DNA from: Cohnella sp. SGD-V74
GTDB taxonomy: Bacteria; Bacillota; Bacilli; Paenibacillales; Paenibacillaceae
Reading direction: 5' to 3'
Length of the DNA: 64,000 nucleotides
Assembly (NCBI RefSeq): GCF_003001675.1
Contig: NZ_PVYW01000013.1
Coordinates: forward strand, 124,001-188,000
The first letter of the stretch is position 1. Each line of letters begins with the position of its first letter. The notes below the pieces were generated by a model. It searched no databases. It was given only the letters and a program-made list of their open reading frames with translations, and had not been told where the DNA came from. Below, one piece after another: positions 24,975-32,185 of this stretch. Position numbers and translations under genes: made by a program.

Positions 24975-25711
24975 CCGTAATAACCGCCCGCCATCTTCGG
25001 ATTACGCACCAAGTAGCCCAGCCCGCGCCGGGTCAGAATGATCTCCGGGCGGCTCGGATCGTCCTCGAGCTTCTCCCGAAGACGGCGAATCGTCACGTCC
25101 ACCGTGCGCACATCGCCGAAATATTCGAAGCCCCACACTGCCTGAAGCAGATGCTCGCGCGTCATGACCTTGCCGCTGTTTTTCGCCAAGTAATGAACGA
25201 GCTCGAATTCCCGATGGGTCAGATCGAGAGGCTGATTGTTCTTATAGACCACATACATATCCGTATCGATAAACAAATTGAACAGCCGGATGCCCTGACG
25301 CTCGGCTTCCTGCTGCGCTTCTTCGTCCGACCGGGGCGTCTCCACCTTGCGCTGCCGGCGCAAGTGGGCTTTCACCCTGGCGAGCAGCTCCCGCGTTCCG
25401 AACGGCTTCGTCACGTAATCGTCGGCGCCGAGCTCCAGCCCGAGCACCTTGTCGATCTCGTTGTCCTTGGCCGTCAGCATGATGATCGGGGTGGACAGTC
25501 TCGTCCGCACTTCCCGACAGACGTCCATGCCGTCCTTGATCGGCAGCATCAGGTCGAGCAGAATCAGATCCGGCTCCTCCTCGAACGCCAGCCGAACCGC
25601 CGCTTCTCCGTCGAAGGCGCACACGACCTCGTAGCCTTCCTTCTCCAAATTAAACTTCAAAATATCCGCAATCGGCCGTTCATCGTCGACGACCAGAATT
25701 TTACCCAACAT
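24971..25711 (-). CDS. walR: WalR/YycF response regulator
   Basis: A 246-residue OmpR-family regulator with receiver domain (phosphoacceptor Asp53 in LILLDLMLP; VVDDE at residues 7-11; Lys in VTKPF) and C-terminal winged helix (LTHREFELVHYLAKNSGKVMTREHLLQAVWGF; DVRTVDVTIRRLREKLE). It activates autolysin and wall-metabolism genes. ATG 25711 is preferred, with GGGAGG 11 bp upstream, over the in-frame TTG at 25720, which would leave only 2 bp. It is the first gene of walR-walK-walH-walI-walJ. Confidence 0.96.
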   Translation of the reverse strand: MLGKILVVDDERPIADILKFNLEKEGYEVVCAFDGEAAVRLAFEEEPDLILLDLMLPIKDGMDVCREVRTRLSTPIIMLTAKDNEIDKVLGLELGADDYVTKPFGTRELLARVKAHLRRQRKVETPRSDEEAQQEAERQGIRLFNLFIDTDMYVVYKNNQPLDLTHREFELVHYLAKNSGKVMTREHLLQAVWGFEYFGDVRTVDVTIRRLREKLEDDPSRPEIILTRRGLGYLVRNPKMAGGYYG

Positions 25712-25870
25712 AGCCTGCAACGCCTCCCTGTTCTCGGAAGCTAATCCTATTCTCCTATCTTAACATAATGCGGGCAAGACCCCAATGGCGTATGTACATC
25801 CCCATTCTCGAACCGCTCTCTTGCGGAACGGGTCCTCTCCGTATCGGATAGCCTGTTGTCTCAATCGTTG

Positions 25871-25910
25871 CCCTAATAAAACAAGCCCGTGAAACTCTTA
25901 GGCTTCACGG
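25871..25910 (-). terminator. Terminator after the LOG-family gene
   Basis: The CCGTGAA / TTCACGG hairpin (25887-25893 and 25904-25910) is followed on the minus strand by GGCTTGTTTTATT. It lies 15 bp past the stop of the gene at 25925. Confidence 0.75.
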
Positions 25911-25924
25911 ACTCCTCTTCTTTA

Positions 25925-26506
25925 TTAGGTTTGTCCTTCTTTAATGTACGTTTTCACGGAAGGCGGTTGATAAGCGCGGAACTTGCCCAGCAGGCCCGCT
26001 GGGCTGGAATCGGAGAGAACCATGGATGCATATTTGTCCTGAAGAAACTGCTGCTCGTTCATATGCCCGAAAAACGCCAGCAACAAGTCGAAATACCGAT
26101 CGATGTTCAAAATGCCGCAAGGCTTCCCGTGAAGCCCCAACTGTCCCCAAGTGAAAACCTCGAAAAACTCTTCCATCGTTCCCGGGCCGCCGGGCAAAGC
26201 GATAAATCCGTCCGCCAGATCGGACATTTTCGTTTTTCTTTCGTGCATGGAGTTCACGACGATGAGCTCCGTCAAGCCGCGGTGGGCGATCTCCCTGTCC
26301 TCCAGCATTTTCGGAAGCACGCCGATCGCATTGCCTCCCGCTTCCAGCACGGCATCCGCGACCGTCCCCATAATGCCCACGCTTGCTCCTCCGTAGACGA
26401 GCGTAATTCCCTGCCGGGCCAGTTCCTTTCCCAGTTCAACCGCACCTTCCCTATAGGAAGGCAAAGCCCCCATGCTGGAGCCGCAAAACACTGCAATACT
26501 TTTCAT
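25925..26506 (-). CDS. LOG-family (TIGR00730) nucleotide 5'-monophosphate nucleosidase-like protein
   Basis: A 193-residue Rossmann-fold protein. It begins MKSIAVFCGSSMGALPSY and contains VYGGASVGIMGTVADA, MHERKTKM and the family signature PGGPGTMEEFFEV. LOG proteins hydrolyse cytokinin ribotides in plants; bacterial members such as YvdD act as AMP or purine nucleotide phosphoribohydrolases, with lysine-decarboxylase annotations being historical errors. It is a single-gene unit with a terminator directly after it. Confidence 0.92.
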   Translation of the reverse strand: MKSIAVFCGSSMGALPSYREGAVELGKELARQGITLVYGGASVGIMGTVADAVLEAGGNAIGVLPKMLEDREIAHRGLTELIVVNSMHERKTKMSDLADGFIALPGGPGTMEEFFEVFTWGQLGLHGKPCGILNIDRYFDLLLAFFGHMNEQQFLQDKYASMVLSDSSPAGLLGKFRAYQPPSVKTYIKEGQT

Positions 26507-26718
26507 TTCTATCCCTCAAATCCGAATGATGTACTCCACAAAAAGTATACAGAAGCAAATGCGGCAATTCCACTTCGGTACTTATTCTCTATACTTGCCT
26601 TGAGGTGTGTCGGGTAAGCAGGGTCAACATATTGCTCTGAGAACTTCGCATGTCAGTAAAGCAATTTAGTTGCCACCAGAAAGGGCAACAGCAGTCTTTC
26701 TGAAAAAGAGATGCTTTG

Positions 26719-26727
26719 TGATACAAT
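26719..26727 (+). promoter_or_regulatory. Extended -10 element of the MazEF-like operon
   Basis: TGATACAAT (extended -10, TGN-TACAAT) lies 32 bp before the antitoxin GTG start. No good -35 element is evident. Confidence 0.5.
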
Positions 26728-26758
26728 AAAGGTACCTCTTCCGAAAGGACGTGATATT

Positions 26759-26956
26759 GTGAGCATTAACAGAGAAGAATTGAAGCGCATCATTGACCAT
26801 ATACCTGAGCAGGACGCCATTGAAGTTGCCGATTTCATTGGATACCTGAACACAAAACGAGAACGCGAAGCATTAAAAAATCTCGAACACGCCAGCCTGA
26901 CCAGCATGGAATTCTGGAATAACTCAGTGGACGATGAGGTTTGGAACAATGTATAG
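26759..26956 (+). CDS. Antitoxin of a MazF/PemK-type module
   Basis: A 65-residue acidic protein (MSINREELKRIIDHIPEQDAIEVADFIGYL; ending SVDDEVWNNV) of the small antitoxin type found upstream of PemK/MazF toxins in Bacilli, with an N-terminal helical dimerisation part and an acidic C-terminal toxin-binding tail. The start is GTG at 26759, preceded by GAAAGGA. The frame opens at 26711, but that upstream part overlaps the promoter. It overlaps the toxin start by 8 bp, the usual antitoxin-first arrangement. The antitoxin presumably neutralises the toxin and represses the operon, though no HTH is visible. Confidence 0.8.
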   Translation: MSINREELKRIIDHIPEQDAIEVADFIGYLNTKREREALKNLEHASLTSMEFWNNSVDDEVWNNV

Positions 26957-27287
26957 ACAAGGAGATATTGTACTGATCCCTTTTCCATATAGTGACTTGT
27001 CTGCAACCAAACAGCGTCCCGTTCTTGTCTTGTCTAACACCAACTACAATAAAATACAATCTGATCTTGTTGTAGCTGCGATTACTTCCAATTTGACCAG
27101 CAAGACATACACGATACAAATAACTGCCGCTGATCTTGATGAAGGGCTATTGCGCGCTACGTCTGCTGTCCGTGCGGATAAAGTATATACGTTCTCGAAT
27201 CAAATTGTTATTAAAAAATTTGGACATCTAAAATCTTCACTTTTCACAGAGGTTAAACAGCAATTCATGCATCTGCTCGACGAATGA
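26949..27287 (+). CDS. MazF/PemK-family endoribonuclease toxin
   Basis: A 112-residue toxin with the classic start YRQGDIVLIPFPYSDLSATKQRPVLVLSN, the strand LVVAAITSNLTS and the C-terminal segment SAVRADKVYTFSNQIVIKKFGHL. The conserved Arg of RPVLVLS and Thr/Ser of ITSN that form the MazF active site are present. Such toxins cleave single-stranded mRNA at short sites. I chose the ATG at 26949 (family N-terminus MYRQGD); an in-frame ATG at 26934 is possible. GC content is lower than in the core genes, suggesting transfer. Confidence 0.9.
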   Translation: MYRQGDIVLIPFPYSDLSATKQRPVLVLSNTNYNKIQSDLVVAAITSNLTSKTYTIQITAADLDEGLLRATSAVRADKVYTFSNQIVIKKFGHLKSSLFTEVKQQFMHLLDE

Positions 27288-27300
27288 ATTAAGAAGCAAC

Positions 27301-27357
27301 GACTACTTGTAGAATCGAACAGACCGCAAGGAACCTTATCCAGCTATCAAGAAATAA
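27301..27357 (+). pseudogene. Remnant of an XRE-type regulator gene (C-terminal 18 codons, with internal stop)
   Basis: Reads D-Y-L-stop-N-R-T-D-R-K-E-P-Y-P-A-I-K-K-stop. It is nearly identical to the C-terminus of the intact XRE gene at 28714 (DYLLNRTDRKEPYPTKKK) and is followed by the same hairpin and a convergent Rpn gene. Confidence 0.85.
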
Positions 27358-27387
27358 AGCGCCGCATACCAGTAGGGTTGCGACGCT
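27358..27387. terminator. Hairpin between the XRE remnant and the Rpn gene
   Basis: AGCGCCGC pairs with GCGACGCT with one mismatch, followed on the plus strand by TCTTTTAG. It is homologous to the hairpin at 28939-28968. Confidence 0.65.
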
Positions 27388-27426
27388 TCTTTTAGTCCAC
27401 CGGCTGATCCTTCAGCCAACGGCTGT

Positions 27427-28233
27427 TCAGATTTCCTTTTTCAAAACAACGATTTCCGCCTCTGACAATCCGGACGCTTCCACTATAATGGAGATATCCA
27501 CTCCGCGCTTAAGTAGCTCTTTAGTCATCTCGATAGCCTTCTTTTTCTCGCCACGTGCCTCACCTCGCGCCTCTCCACGAGCTTCACCCTCAGCTAACGC
27601 CCCCTCAATCATCGAAGCTTCATCGTGCAGATACTTCTGTCTGTCTTCATACAATCGACGGGCTTCGGCGTCCTGACTAAGGAACTCCAGCGTAGTCATT
27701 GCTTTTTTCAATACGGGCTCGTTCATGGTCAGCACCTCCCAGTTGGATTTATCGATCCCCTTCAAGAAGAGCAACCAGTTGACCAACCCACCACTCTCCA
27801 CAGGAGCAGCATGATTGTCAAGCTTGGGCACGTTATGATACTGGCGATTCGGTAAAAACGAATAATTCAGAATATTTATGGTTACGCATTTCTTTAATTT
27901 TTTATAAGACTGGCCCTCTTGAAGCTGTCCACTGTATAACTTGCTCCAGTAGAACATTGTCCGCTTTTCGGTATCGTACTTGTTAAAAAGCTGCATCTCA
28001 ACATTAATAAGCTCTCCGTCTGCCGTTTTGCCCCGAATATCTAATATGGACTGTTTGTCTCGAGGAGCGTCCTTTTCCGTATAAGGATTCAGCAGAATGA
28101 TTTCTGTTAAAGGCGGTCTGTCGGCTTCCAGGAAGGTTTTATTCAGAAATTCGAGCAGAACATCCCGATTCTCTTCGCTGCCGAAGATGCGTTTGAACAA
28201 AAAGTCATTTCGGGGGTCAAGCAGTTCGTTCAT
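27427..28233 (-). CDS. Rpn-family recombination-promoting nuclease (PD-(D/E)XK, transposase_31-like)
   Basis: A 268-residue Rpn/YhgA-like protein. It starts MNELLDPRNDFLFKRIFGSEENRDVLLEFLN, and its nuclease core includes Asp in ILDIRGKTADGELINVEMQ (D-x(n)-E-x-Q). The C-terminal tail has short tandem GEARGEARGEARGEKKK and an HTH-like end (VDISIIVEASGLSEAEIVVLKKEI). Rpn proteins are Mg-dependent DNases that promote RecA-independent recombination and are implicated in phage defence. ATG 28233 is chosen (AAGGAG 9 bp upstream) over the in-frame TTG at 28239. A decayed copy of its 3' end lies at 29007, so the locus has been duplicated. Confidence 0.9.
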   Translation of the reverse strand: MNELLDPRNDFLFKRIFGSEENRDVLLEFLNKTFLEADRPPLTEIILLNPYTEKDAPRDKQSILDIRGKTADGELINVEMQLFNKYDTEKRTMFYWSKLYSGQLQEGQSYKKLKKCVTINILNYSFLPNRQYHNVPKLDNHAAPVESGGLVNWLLFLKGIDKSNWEVLTMNEPVLKKAMTTLEFLSQDAEARRLYEDRQKYLHDEASMIEGALAEGEARGEARGEARGEKKKAIEMTKELLKRGVDISIIVEASGLSEAEIVVLKKEI

Positions 28234-28327
28234 CTGCAATCACTCCTTCAACATTAGTATATCACGCGCGTTGGTTCGTAGACACAACCGAAGGAGCAAT
28301 CACCAACAACTTTAGTTGAAGTCCTAT

Positions 28328-28600
28328 TTAACAGTCATCGGACATCACCTCAATCATCAACGAAGCCCCAAGCTTGAATCCATGCTCGAACGAAGCAGCC
28401 AGATCCATTTCAATGGTCTGTACGCGCAGTTCGATCAGCTTCTCCAACTGCTTGTATTCGTCCTCGGTCAGCCGCTTCCTCCACGCCCCCATCTCCTCCG
28501 AGATTCTGCGTCCAATTTCCCGATAGGCGGTATTCTTTGACACGATCTGACCTACCGGACACAGGTCTCCGTTGTACAGATCTTTCAATACGCTTTTCAT
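28328..28600 (-). CDS. Small hypothetical protein (DUF6809-like)
   Basis: A 90-residue soluble, helical protein (MKSVLKDLYNGDLCPVGQIV; AYREIGRRISEEMGAWRKRLTEDEYKQLEKLIEL; ending MIEVMSDDC). It resembles the small family often found next to XRE regulators in Paenibacillus and Clostridia (DUF6809), with no known function. It is divergent from the XRE gene at 28714, and the shared intergenic region holds two inverted repeats, so it is likely that regulator's target. A GGAGA ribosome site precedes the ATG. Confidence 0.75.
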   Translation of the reverse strand: MKSVLKDLYNGDLCPVGQIVSKNTAYREIGRRISEEMGAWRKRLTEDEYKQLEKLIELRVQTIEMDLAASFEHGFKLGASLMIEVMSDDC

Positions 28601-28642
28601 TCTCCGCCAGCCTCCCGCAACTGGTTATTTCTCCCTTTAAAA

Positions 28643-28686
28643 TTTATGCGAAAAACGCATAAAAAGCAATATGCAATTTCCGCATA
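28643..28686. promoter_or_regulatory. Two inverted-repeat operators between the DUF6809-like and XRE genes
   Basis: Site 1 (28643-28663) is a perfect 8-5-8 repeat with halves TTTATGCG and CGCATAAA. Site 2 (28670-28686) is TATGC-7-GCATA, sharing the ATGC/GCAT core. The position in the divergent promoter region suggests binding by the XRE protein. Confidence 0.7.
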
Positions 28687-28713
28687 CACTAAGATAGCTT
28701 TGGGTGATGCTGA

Positions 28714-28938
28714 ATGTTTGCACGAATTAGAGCGTTACGAGAAGATAAAGACTGGACACAGAAAGAAATAGCCGATCTGTTGAAAGTCAGCCAGACCACC
28801 TACTCAAGGTATGAGACTGGAGAATTGGATTTGCCAACCTCTGCGTTGATCAAACTCGCCGATCTCCACCAAACCAGCATAGACTACTTATTGAACCGGA
28901 CAGACCGCAAAGAGCCTTATCCGACTAAAAAGAAGTAG
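28714..28938 (+). CDS. XRE-family transcriptional regulator
   Basis: A 74-residue single-domain HTH protein: MFARIRALREDKDWTQKEIADLLKVSQTTYSRYETGELDLPTSALIKLADLHQTSIDYLLNRTD, the Cro/C1 HTH of the kind seen in phage-type and toxin-antitoxin regulators. It faces away from the DUF6809-like gene and likely represses both through the TATGCG/CGCATA repeats. The ribosome site is weak (GGTGAT). Its 3' end is duplicated as a remnant at 27301. Confidence 0.9.
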   Translation: MFARIRALREDKDWTQKEIADLLKVSQTTYSRYETGELDLPTSALIKLADLHQTSIDYLLNRTDRKEPYPTKKK

Positions 28939-28968
28939 AGCGCCGCATACCTATAGGGTAGCGGCGCT
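28939..28968. terminator. Hairpin terminator after the XRE gene
   Basis: Perfect 8-bp stem AGCGCCGC / GCGGCGCT starting right after the stop codon, followed by TATTCTATTTC on the plus strand. Confidence 0.7.
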
Positions 28969-29006
28969 TATTCTATTTCAGGGCTGATCCTTCAGCCAAC
29001 GGTTGT

Positions 29007-29070
29007 TCAGATTCCCTTCTCCAAAGCCATGATCCCGGCCTCGGACAGTCCGGAGCCATCCGCTGTAATA
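29007..29070 (-). pseudogene. Remnant of an Rpn-family gene (3' end only)
   Basis: On the minus strand it reads ADGSGLSEAGIMALEKGI-stop, aligning with the end of the intact Rpn protein at 27427 (VEASGLSEAEIVVLKKEI-stop). Flanking DNA (CTGATCCTTCAGCCAACGG) is shared with 27405-27422. Everything upstream of these codons has been lost. Confidence 0.85.
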
Positions 29071-29138
29071 GGAGATTACGAATAACCCCTGTGTGTAATA
29101 TAATCTAGACAGTCTTGTAGAATCGGAGGGGAATATAT

Positions 29139-29384
29139 TTGCAATGGGAACTTCAGGATGCGAGAAATCAGTTGAGCGCGATCGTTAAAATGGCGGCTGA
29201 CGAAGGACCACAAATCATTAACATACGGGGAAAATCTGCTGCTATCATTCTATCTATGGAAGAATATAACCGACTAACGACGCCCAAAACCCGTCTGACG
29301 GACTTTTTTAAGAATTCTCCTCTACGCGGTCTCGAACTCAATTTGGAAAGAAACAACGACTTCACGAGAAAACTAGAGCTATGA
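29139..29384 (+). CDS. Phd/YefM-type antitoxin (orphan)
   Basis: An 81-residue antitoxin: QWELQDARNQLSAIVKMAADEGPQIINIRGKSAAIILSMEEYNRL is the Phd/YefM fold (W-x-L-x-D-A-K/R-N/A-x-L-S/E, then strand, then M-x-x-x-E-Y). The start is TTG at 29139 with GGAGGGG 7 bp upstream. Its stop codon overlaps an ATG that opens a VapC-like reading frame interrupted after 13 codons, so the partner toxin is lost. It may persist as an orphan regulator or anti-addiction gene. Confidence 0.87.
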   Translation: MQWELQDARNQLSAIVKMAADEGPQIINIRGKSAAIILSMEEYNRLTTPKTRLTDFFKNSPLRGLELNLERNNDFTRKLEL

Positions 29385-29422
29385 AACATCTCTTAGGTAC
29401 AAACGTTATTTCGGAACATTAG
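29381..29422 (+). pseudogene. Remnant of a VapC (PIN-domain) toxin gene
   Basis: Starts in an ATGA overlap with the Phd antitoxin and reads M-K-H-L-L-G-T-N-V-I-S-E-H-stop. Functional VapC proteins begin with Y-L-L-D-T-N-V-I-S-E; here the first catalytic Asp is Gly and a TAG ends the frame at codon 14. No further PIN-domain sequence is recognisable in the following 120 bp. Confidence 0.85.
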
Positions 29423-29542
29423 GAGAACTGTCGTCATACTTAACCCCAACTTGGAAAAGAGAGCTTCAGCTTCTTTTTTCACCCGCAGAAAAAAACTGCC
29501 CCGTCGCGGAATCTGAACCGCAAACGGAGCTGCTTAAGATGA

Positions 29543-31111
29543 TTATAGATAACTGGTCGGGTTTTTCAGCTTGCCGTTCAGATGGACTTCGAAGTGCAGA
29601 TGAGTGCCGGTGGAACGCCCCGTGCTGCCCATAATGCCGATGACGTCGCCCTTCTCAACGATCTGCCCTTTCTTAACCTTGACGCTCTTCATATGTCCGT
29701 AGACGGTCTTGAAGCCATTCTGATGGTTGATGATGACTGCGTTGCCGAGTCCGCCGGACTTGTAGCCCGCGAATTCGACGACGCCTTCGTCGGCGGCCAT
29801 AATGTTGCTCTTGCCGATCATATCGATGCCGTTGTGGCTTCTGCCCCATCGCTTGCCCATATAGCTCGTGATGCGAGCGCCGGCGACCGGCCAGATGAAT
29901 TTGCCTGAGCCTTCACCCCGGATCACTTTCGTTCCTTTCAGAATGATCGTCGGGATCGGCTCTTTCAACACTTTGCGGTCGATCTGCTCTTCTTCGATCA
30001 GCGCACCGTTGCGCTTCAGCAAACGGTAAGTGACCTGTTGGCTGCCTTCCGTGCCTTCCTTAAGCACTTTCTGCTGACCGAGCTTCATCGAATCGCTCTT
30101 CTGGTATTCGATCGGCGGCTCGATGACCTCGATCTCCGTCACTTCTTCCTCCGAGTTGACGTTCAGAATCGGAGGCTCCTCTTCGGACAGATCGAGCACG
30201 TCGCCGATGTTGATGAAGTCGTTCTTGATCCATGTATTGTTCTTGTAGATCAGTTCTTCGGAGATTTTCAGCTTCTGCGCGATGCAGCCGATGCAATCTC
30301 CCTTCTTCACTGTATAAGTCCGCGGAATCGGTTCGCCTTCCGTCAACGTCTTGAACAGTTCTTCCGGATCGGACAGCTGCGCGGGGTCGATGTCGGATTC
30401 GACCGTCTCGACCTTCTCGACGAAGGAGACGGAGGTTACGATTCTCTTGGGCGTATCCGCCGCTTCCGCTTCGTCTTGCGCCGCCGCGGTGTTCACGGAC
30501 AGCGAACGAACTTCCATATCGCCCTGCTTCGCTACGAGCCTCGCGGGAACGTACTTGTTCTTCACCCGCTGCAGCAGCTTCTTGGCGGTATCTTCGTCGC
30601 GAACGACGCCGACCACTTCTCCGTCTACGACGACTTTGACGCCGACGGCGTGGGTTTGAAGCATGTCTTGGAGACGATTCAGCGTCGCCTCATCGTCGGT
30701 CTTCTTCTTGTAAGCCCTTTCAGCCGTGTAGGTGACCTGATCGTCATTTAGTACCAACTGTGCGGGGGTGTCGGCGTGCTCCAGCTCTTCCGCCTTCGCT
30801 GCGATCAGTTGTTCGACTATGTCCGGGTTGCTGATCTCTCCCGCAACTTCGCCGTTGACTACAACCTTGTAGTAGTCCACCTTGTTCGCTTCCACGTAGT
30901 TGAATCCTACGACTGCGGCCGCTATGGCGACTGCGATGCTGCTTGATGCTATAATGATTGGCTTGCGGTATTTGCGTATAGGATGAGTCTCTCTAGCGTT
31001 AGTCTCCGTACGGGTCTTTCCGTTCCTCTGCGCGAATCGAACGAAGCGGAAGGTTTGCCGCGCTGCGGCAAGGATTTTCCGGATCCGATCCGTTCCCCTG
31101 AAATCGGCCAT
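29543..31111 (-). CDS. M23-family endopeptidase with LysM and G5 domains
   Basis: A 522-residue cell-wall peptidase: cytoplasmic basic N-terminus, membrane anchor (about residues 51-70, PIIIASSSIAVAIAAAVVGF), extracytoplasmic repeats with VVVNGEVAGEI and VVVDGEVVGVV, a LysM motif (YTVKKGDCIGCIAQKLKISEELIYKNNTWIKNDFINIGDVLDL), a G5 domain (about 335-410) and a C-terminal M23 domain with metal ligands in SHNGIDM and GTHLHFEVH. It likely cleaves peptidoglycan cross-bridges during growth. The LysM carries an unusual C-I-G-C pair. The start has AAAAGGGGAAG upstream, and a candidate promoter (TTGATA-18-TAAAGT) lies near 31175-31205. Confidence 0.92.
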   Translation of the reverse strand: MADFRGTDRIRKILAAARQTFRFVRFAQRNGKTRTETNARETHPIRKYRKPIIIASSSIAVAIAAAVVGFNYVEANKVDYYKVVVNGEVAGEISNPDIVEQLIAAKAEELEHADTPAQLVLNDDQVTYTAERAYKKKTDDEATLNRLQDMLQTHAVGVKVVVDGEVVGVVRDEDTAKKLLQRVKNKYVPARLVAKQGDMEVRSLSVNTAAAQDEAEAADTPKRIVTSVSFVEKVETVESDIDPAQLSDPEELFKTLTEGEPIPRTYTVKKGDCIGCIAQKLKISEELIYKNNTWIKNDFINIGDVLDLSEEEPPILNVNSEEEVTEIEVIEPPIEYQKSDSMKLGQQKVLKEGTEGSQQVTYRLLKRNGALIEEEQIDRKVLKEPIPTIILKGTKVIRGEGSGKFIWPVAGARITSYMGKRWGRSHNGIDMIGKSNIMAADEGVVEFAGYKSGGLGNAVIINHQNGFKTVYGHMKSVKVKKGQIVEKGDVIGIMGSTGRSTGTHLHFEVHLNGKLKNPTSYL

Positions 31112-31305
31112 GATCTTCCCCTTTTCCCTTGCTTTCGGTGTTCTTCTTCCCGGTTATGGCAATTGCTTGTACCTCACTTTAGCATAGGTCTTAGGACTCT
31201 ATCAACCGTTTGGACGGATTAGAATTATGAAAAATGGAAATAGCCGCCGGTTGACAACACCCGCGGCCATATGTTTTGTAAGCGCTCTAAGCCCTAGAGC
31301 CAAGC

Positions 31306-31965
31306 CTATTCTTCCAGTGCCGGCTCCCCTTGCAGAAGCCTCATCATCTGCATGTACTCCTCGTCCGTCAACGACGTCCGCAGCATGTCCTGCAGCCCCT
31401 CCAACTCCTCCGCCGTCAGCCCGTCTTGCAGAGAATTCGACAATTGCCGCAGTTGCTCCGGGTTCAGCTTCGAGACGACGAGCGCATAGAGCGACTGTCT
31501 CTGTTCGTCGGTCAGCTGGCCGATCGACGATTCGTCCCCGAACACCGGCAGTGCCTCTTCCGGCGGACTCTCCTCTCCGTGATCCGGCTCCGCTCCGGCC
31601 GGCTCCGGAGGCGGGACCGCCTCGTCCGTCGCCTCTCCTCCGTCCGTATCGCTTCCGCCGCCGACGTTTCCGCCAACGGACGGCTGCGACGAAGGCGAAG
31701 GGGAAGACGGACTCTCGCGTTGCGCTTGCTGCGACGCCCGCGGAGGCGATTCGGCCGCTTCCTTCTGCGGAGCGCGTTCCGCCCCCCACAGCGTTCCCCA
31801 GACGCCCGAAAGAGCGAGCGGCTGTACTTCCAGCGGCAGATTCAACTGCTTAAGAACCGTTTCCATATAGCTGTTAACGATATAACCCGTCGTCCATATG
31901 CATAGGAAGCTGAGCAGCAGAGCGGTCGCGACCAGCCGCAGAGCCCAGCTTATCCACTTGAACAT
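31306..31965 (-). CDS. Hypothetical membrane-anchored protein with Pro/Ser/Glu-rich linker
   Basis: A 219-residue protein: one N-terminal membrane segment (residues 7-30), then a short conserved patch (METVLKQLNLPLEVQPLALSGVWGTLWG), a 75-residue low-complexity linker rich in Pro, Ser, Gly and Glu, and a C-terminal helical domain (GQLTDEQRQSLYALVVSKLNPEQLRQLSNSLQDGLTAEELEGLQDMLRTSLTDEEYMQMMRLLQ). I do not recognise the family. The C-domain is made of repeated 'LTxEE' helix hairpins. Orientation and spacing (195 bp from the peptidase start) suggest independent transcription. Confidence 0.75.
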   Translation of the reverse strand: MFKWISWALRLVATALLLSFLCIWTTGYIVNSYMETVLKQLNLPLEVQPLALSGVWGTLWGAERAPQKEAAESPPRASQQAQRESPSSPSPSSQPSVGGNVGGGSDTDGGEATDEAVPPPEPAGAEPDHGEESPPEEALPVFGDESSIGQLTDEQRQSLYALVVSKLNPEQLRQLSNSLQDGLTAEELEGLQDMLRTSLTDEEYMQMMRLLQGEPALEE

Positions 31966-32145
31966 TCCCGTACCTCCTACGTCCTGCTTTGAGTTTCATA
32001 GTTTTTAGTATGGGCAAACCTCCTTGCAAACATTCATAGAGAGACTCGGATTGCCGGCGGTCGCGACAAAAAAGCGAGGGGACGGCGGTACGGAGCGAGT
32101 ACCGTTTCGAGCGCTATTTTTTCGCGGGGACCAGGTACATAGGCA

Positions 32146-32176
32146 AAGGGCGGTCCCCTGATTTGGGACCGCCCTT
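32146..32176. terminator. Hairpin terminator downstream of the RND transporter gene
   Basis: Perfect 12-bp stem AAGGGCGGTCCC / GGGACCGCCCTT, ending 10 bp from the transporter stop. It has only a short T-run on the minus strand. Confidence 0.7.
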
Positions 32177-32185
32177 CTCCGTATA

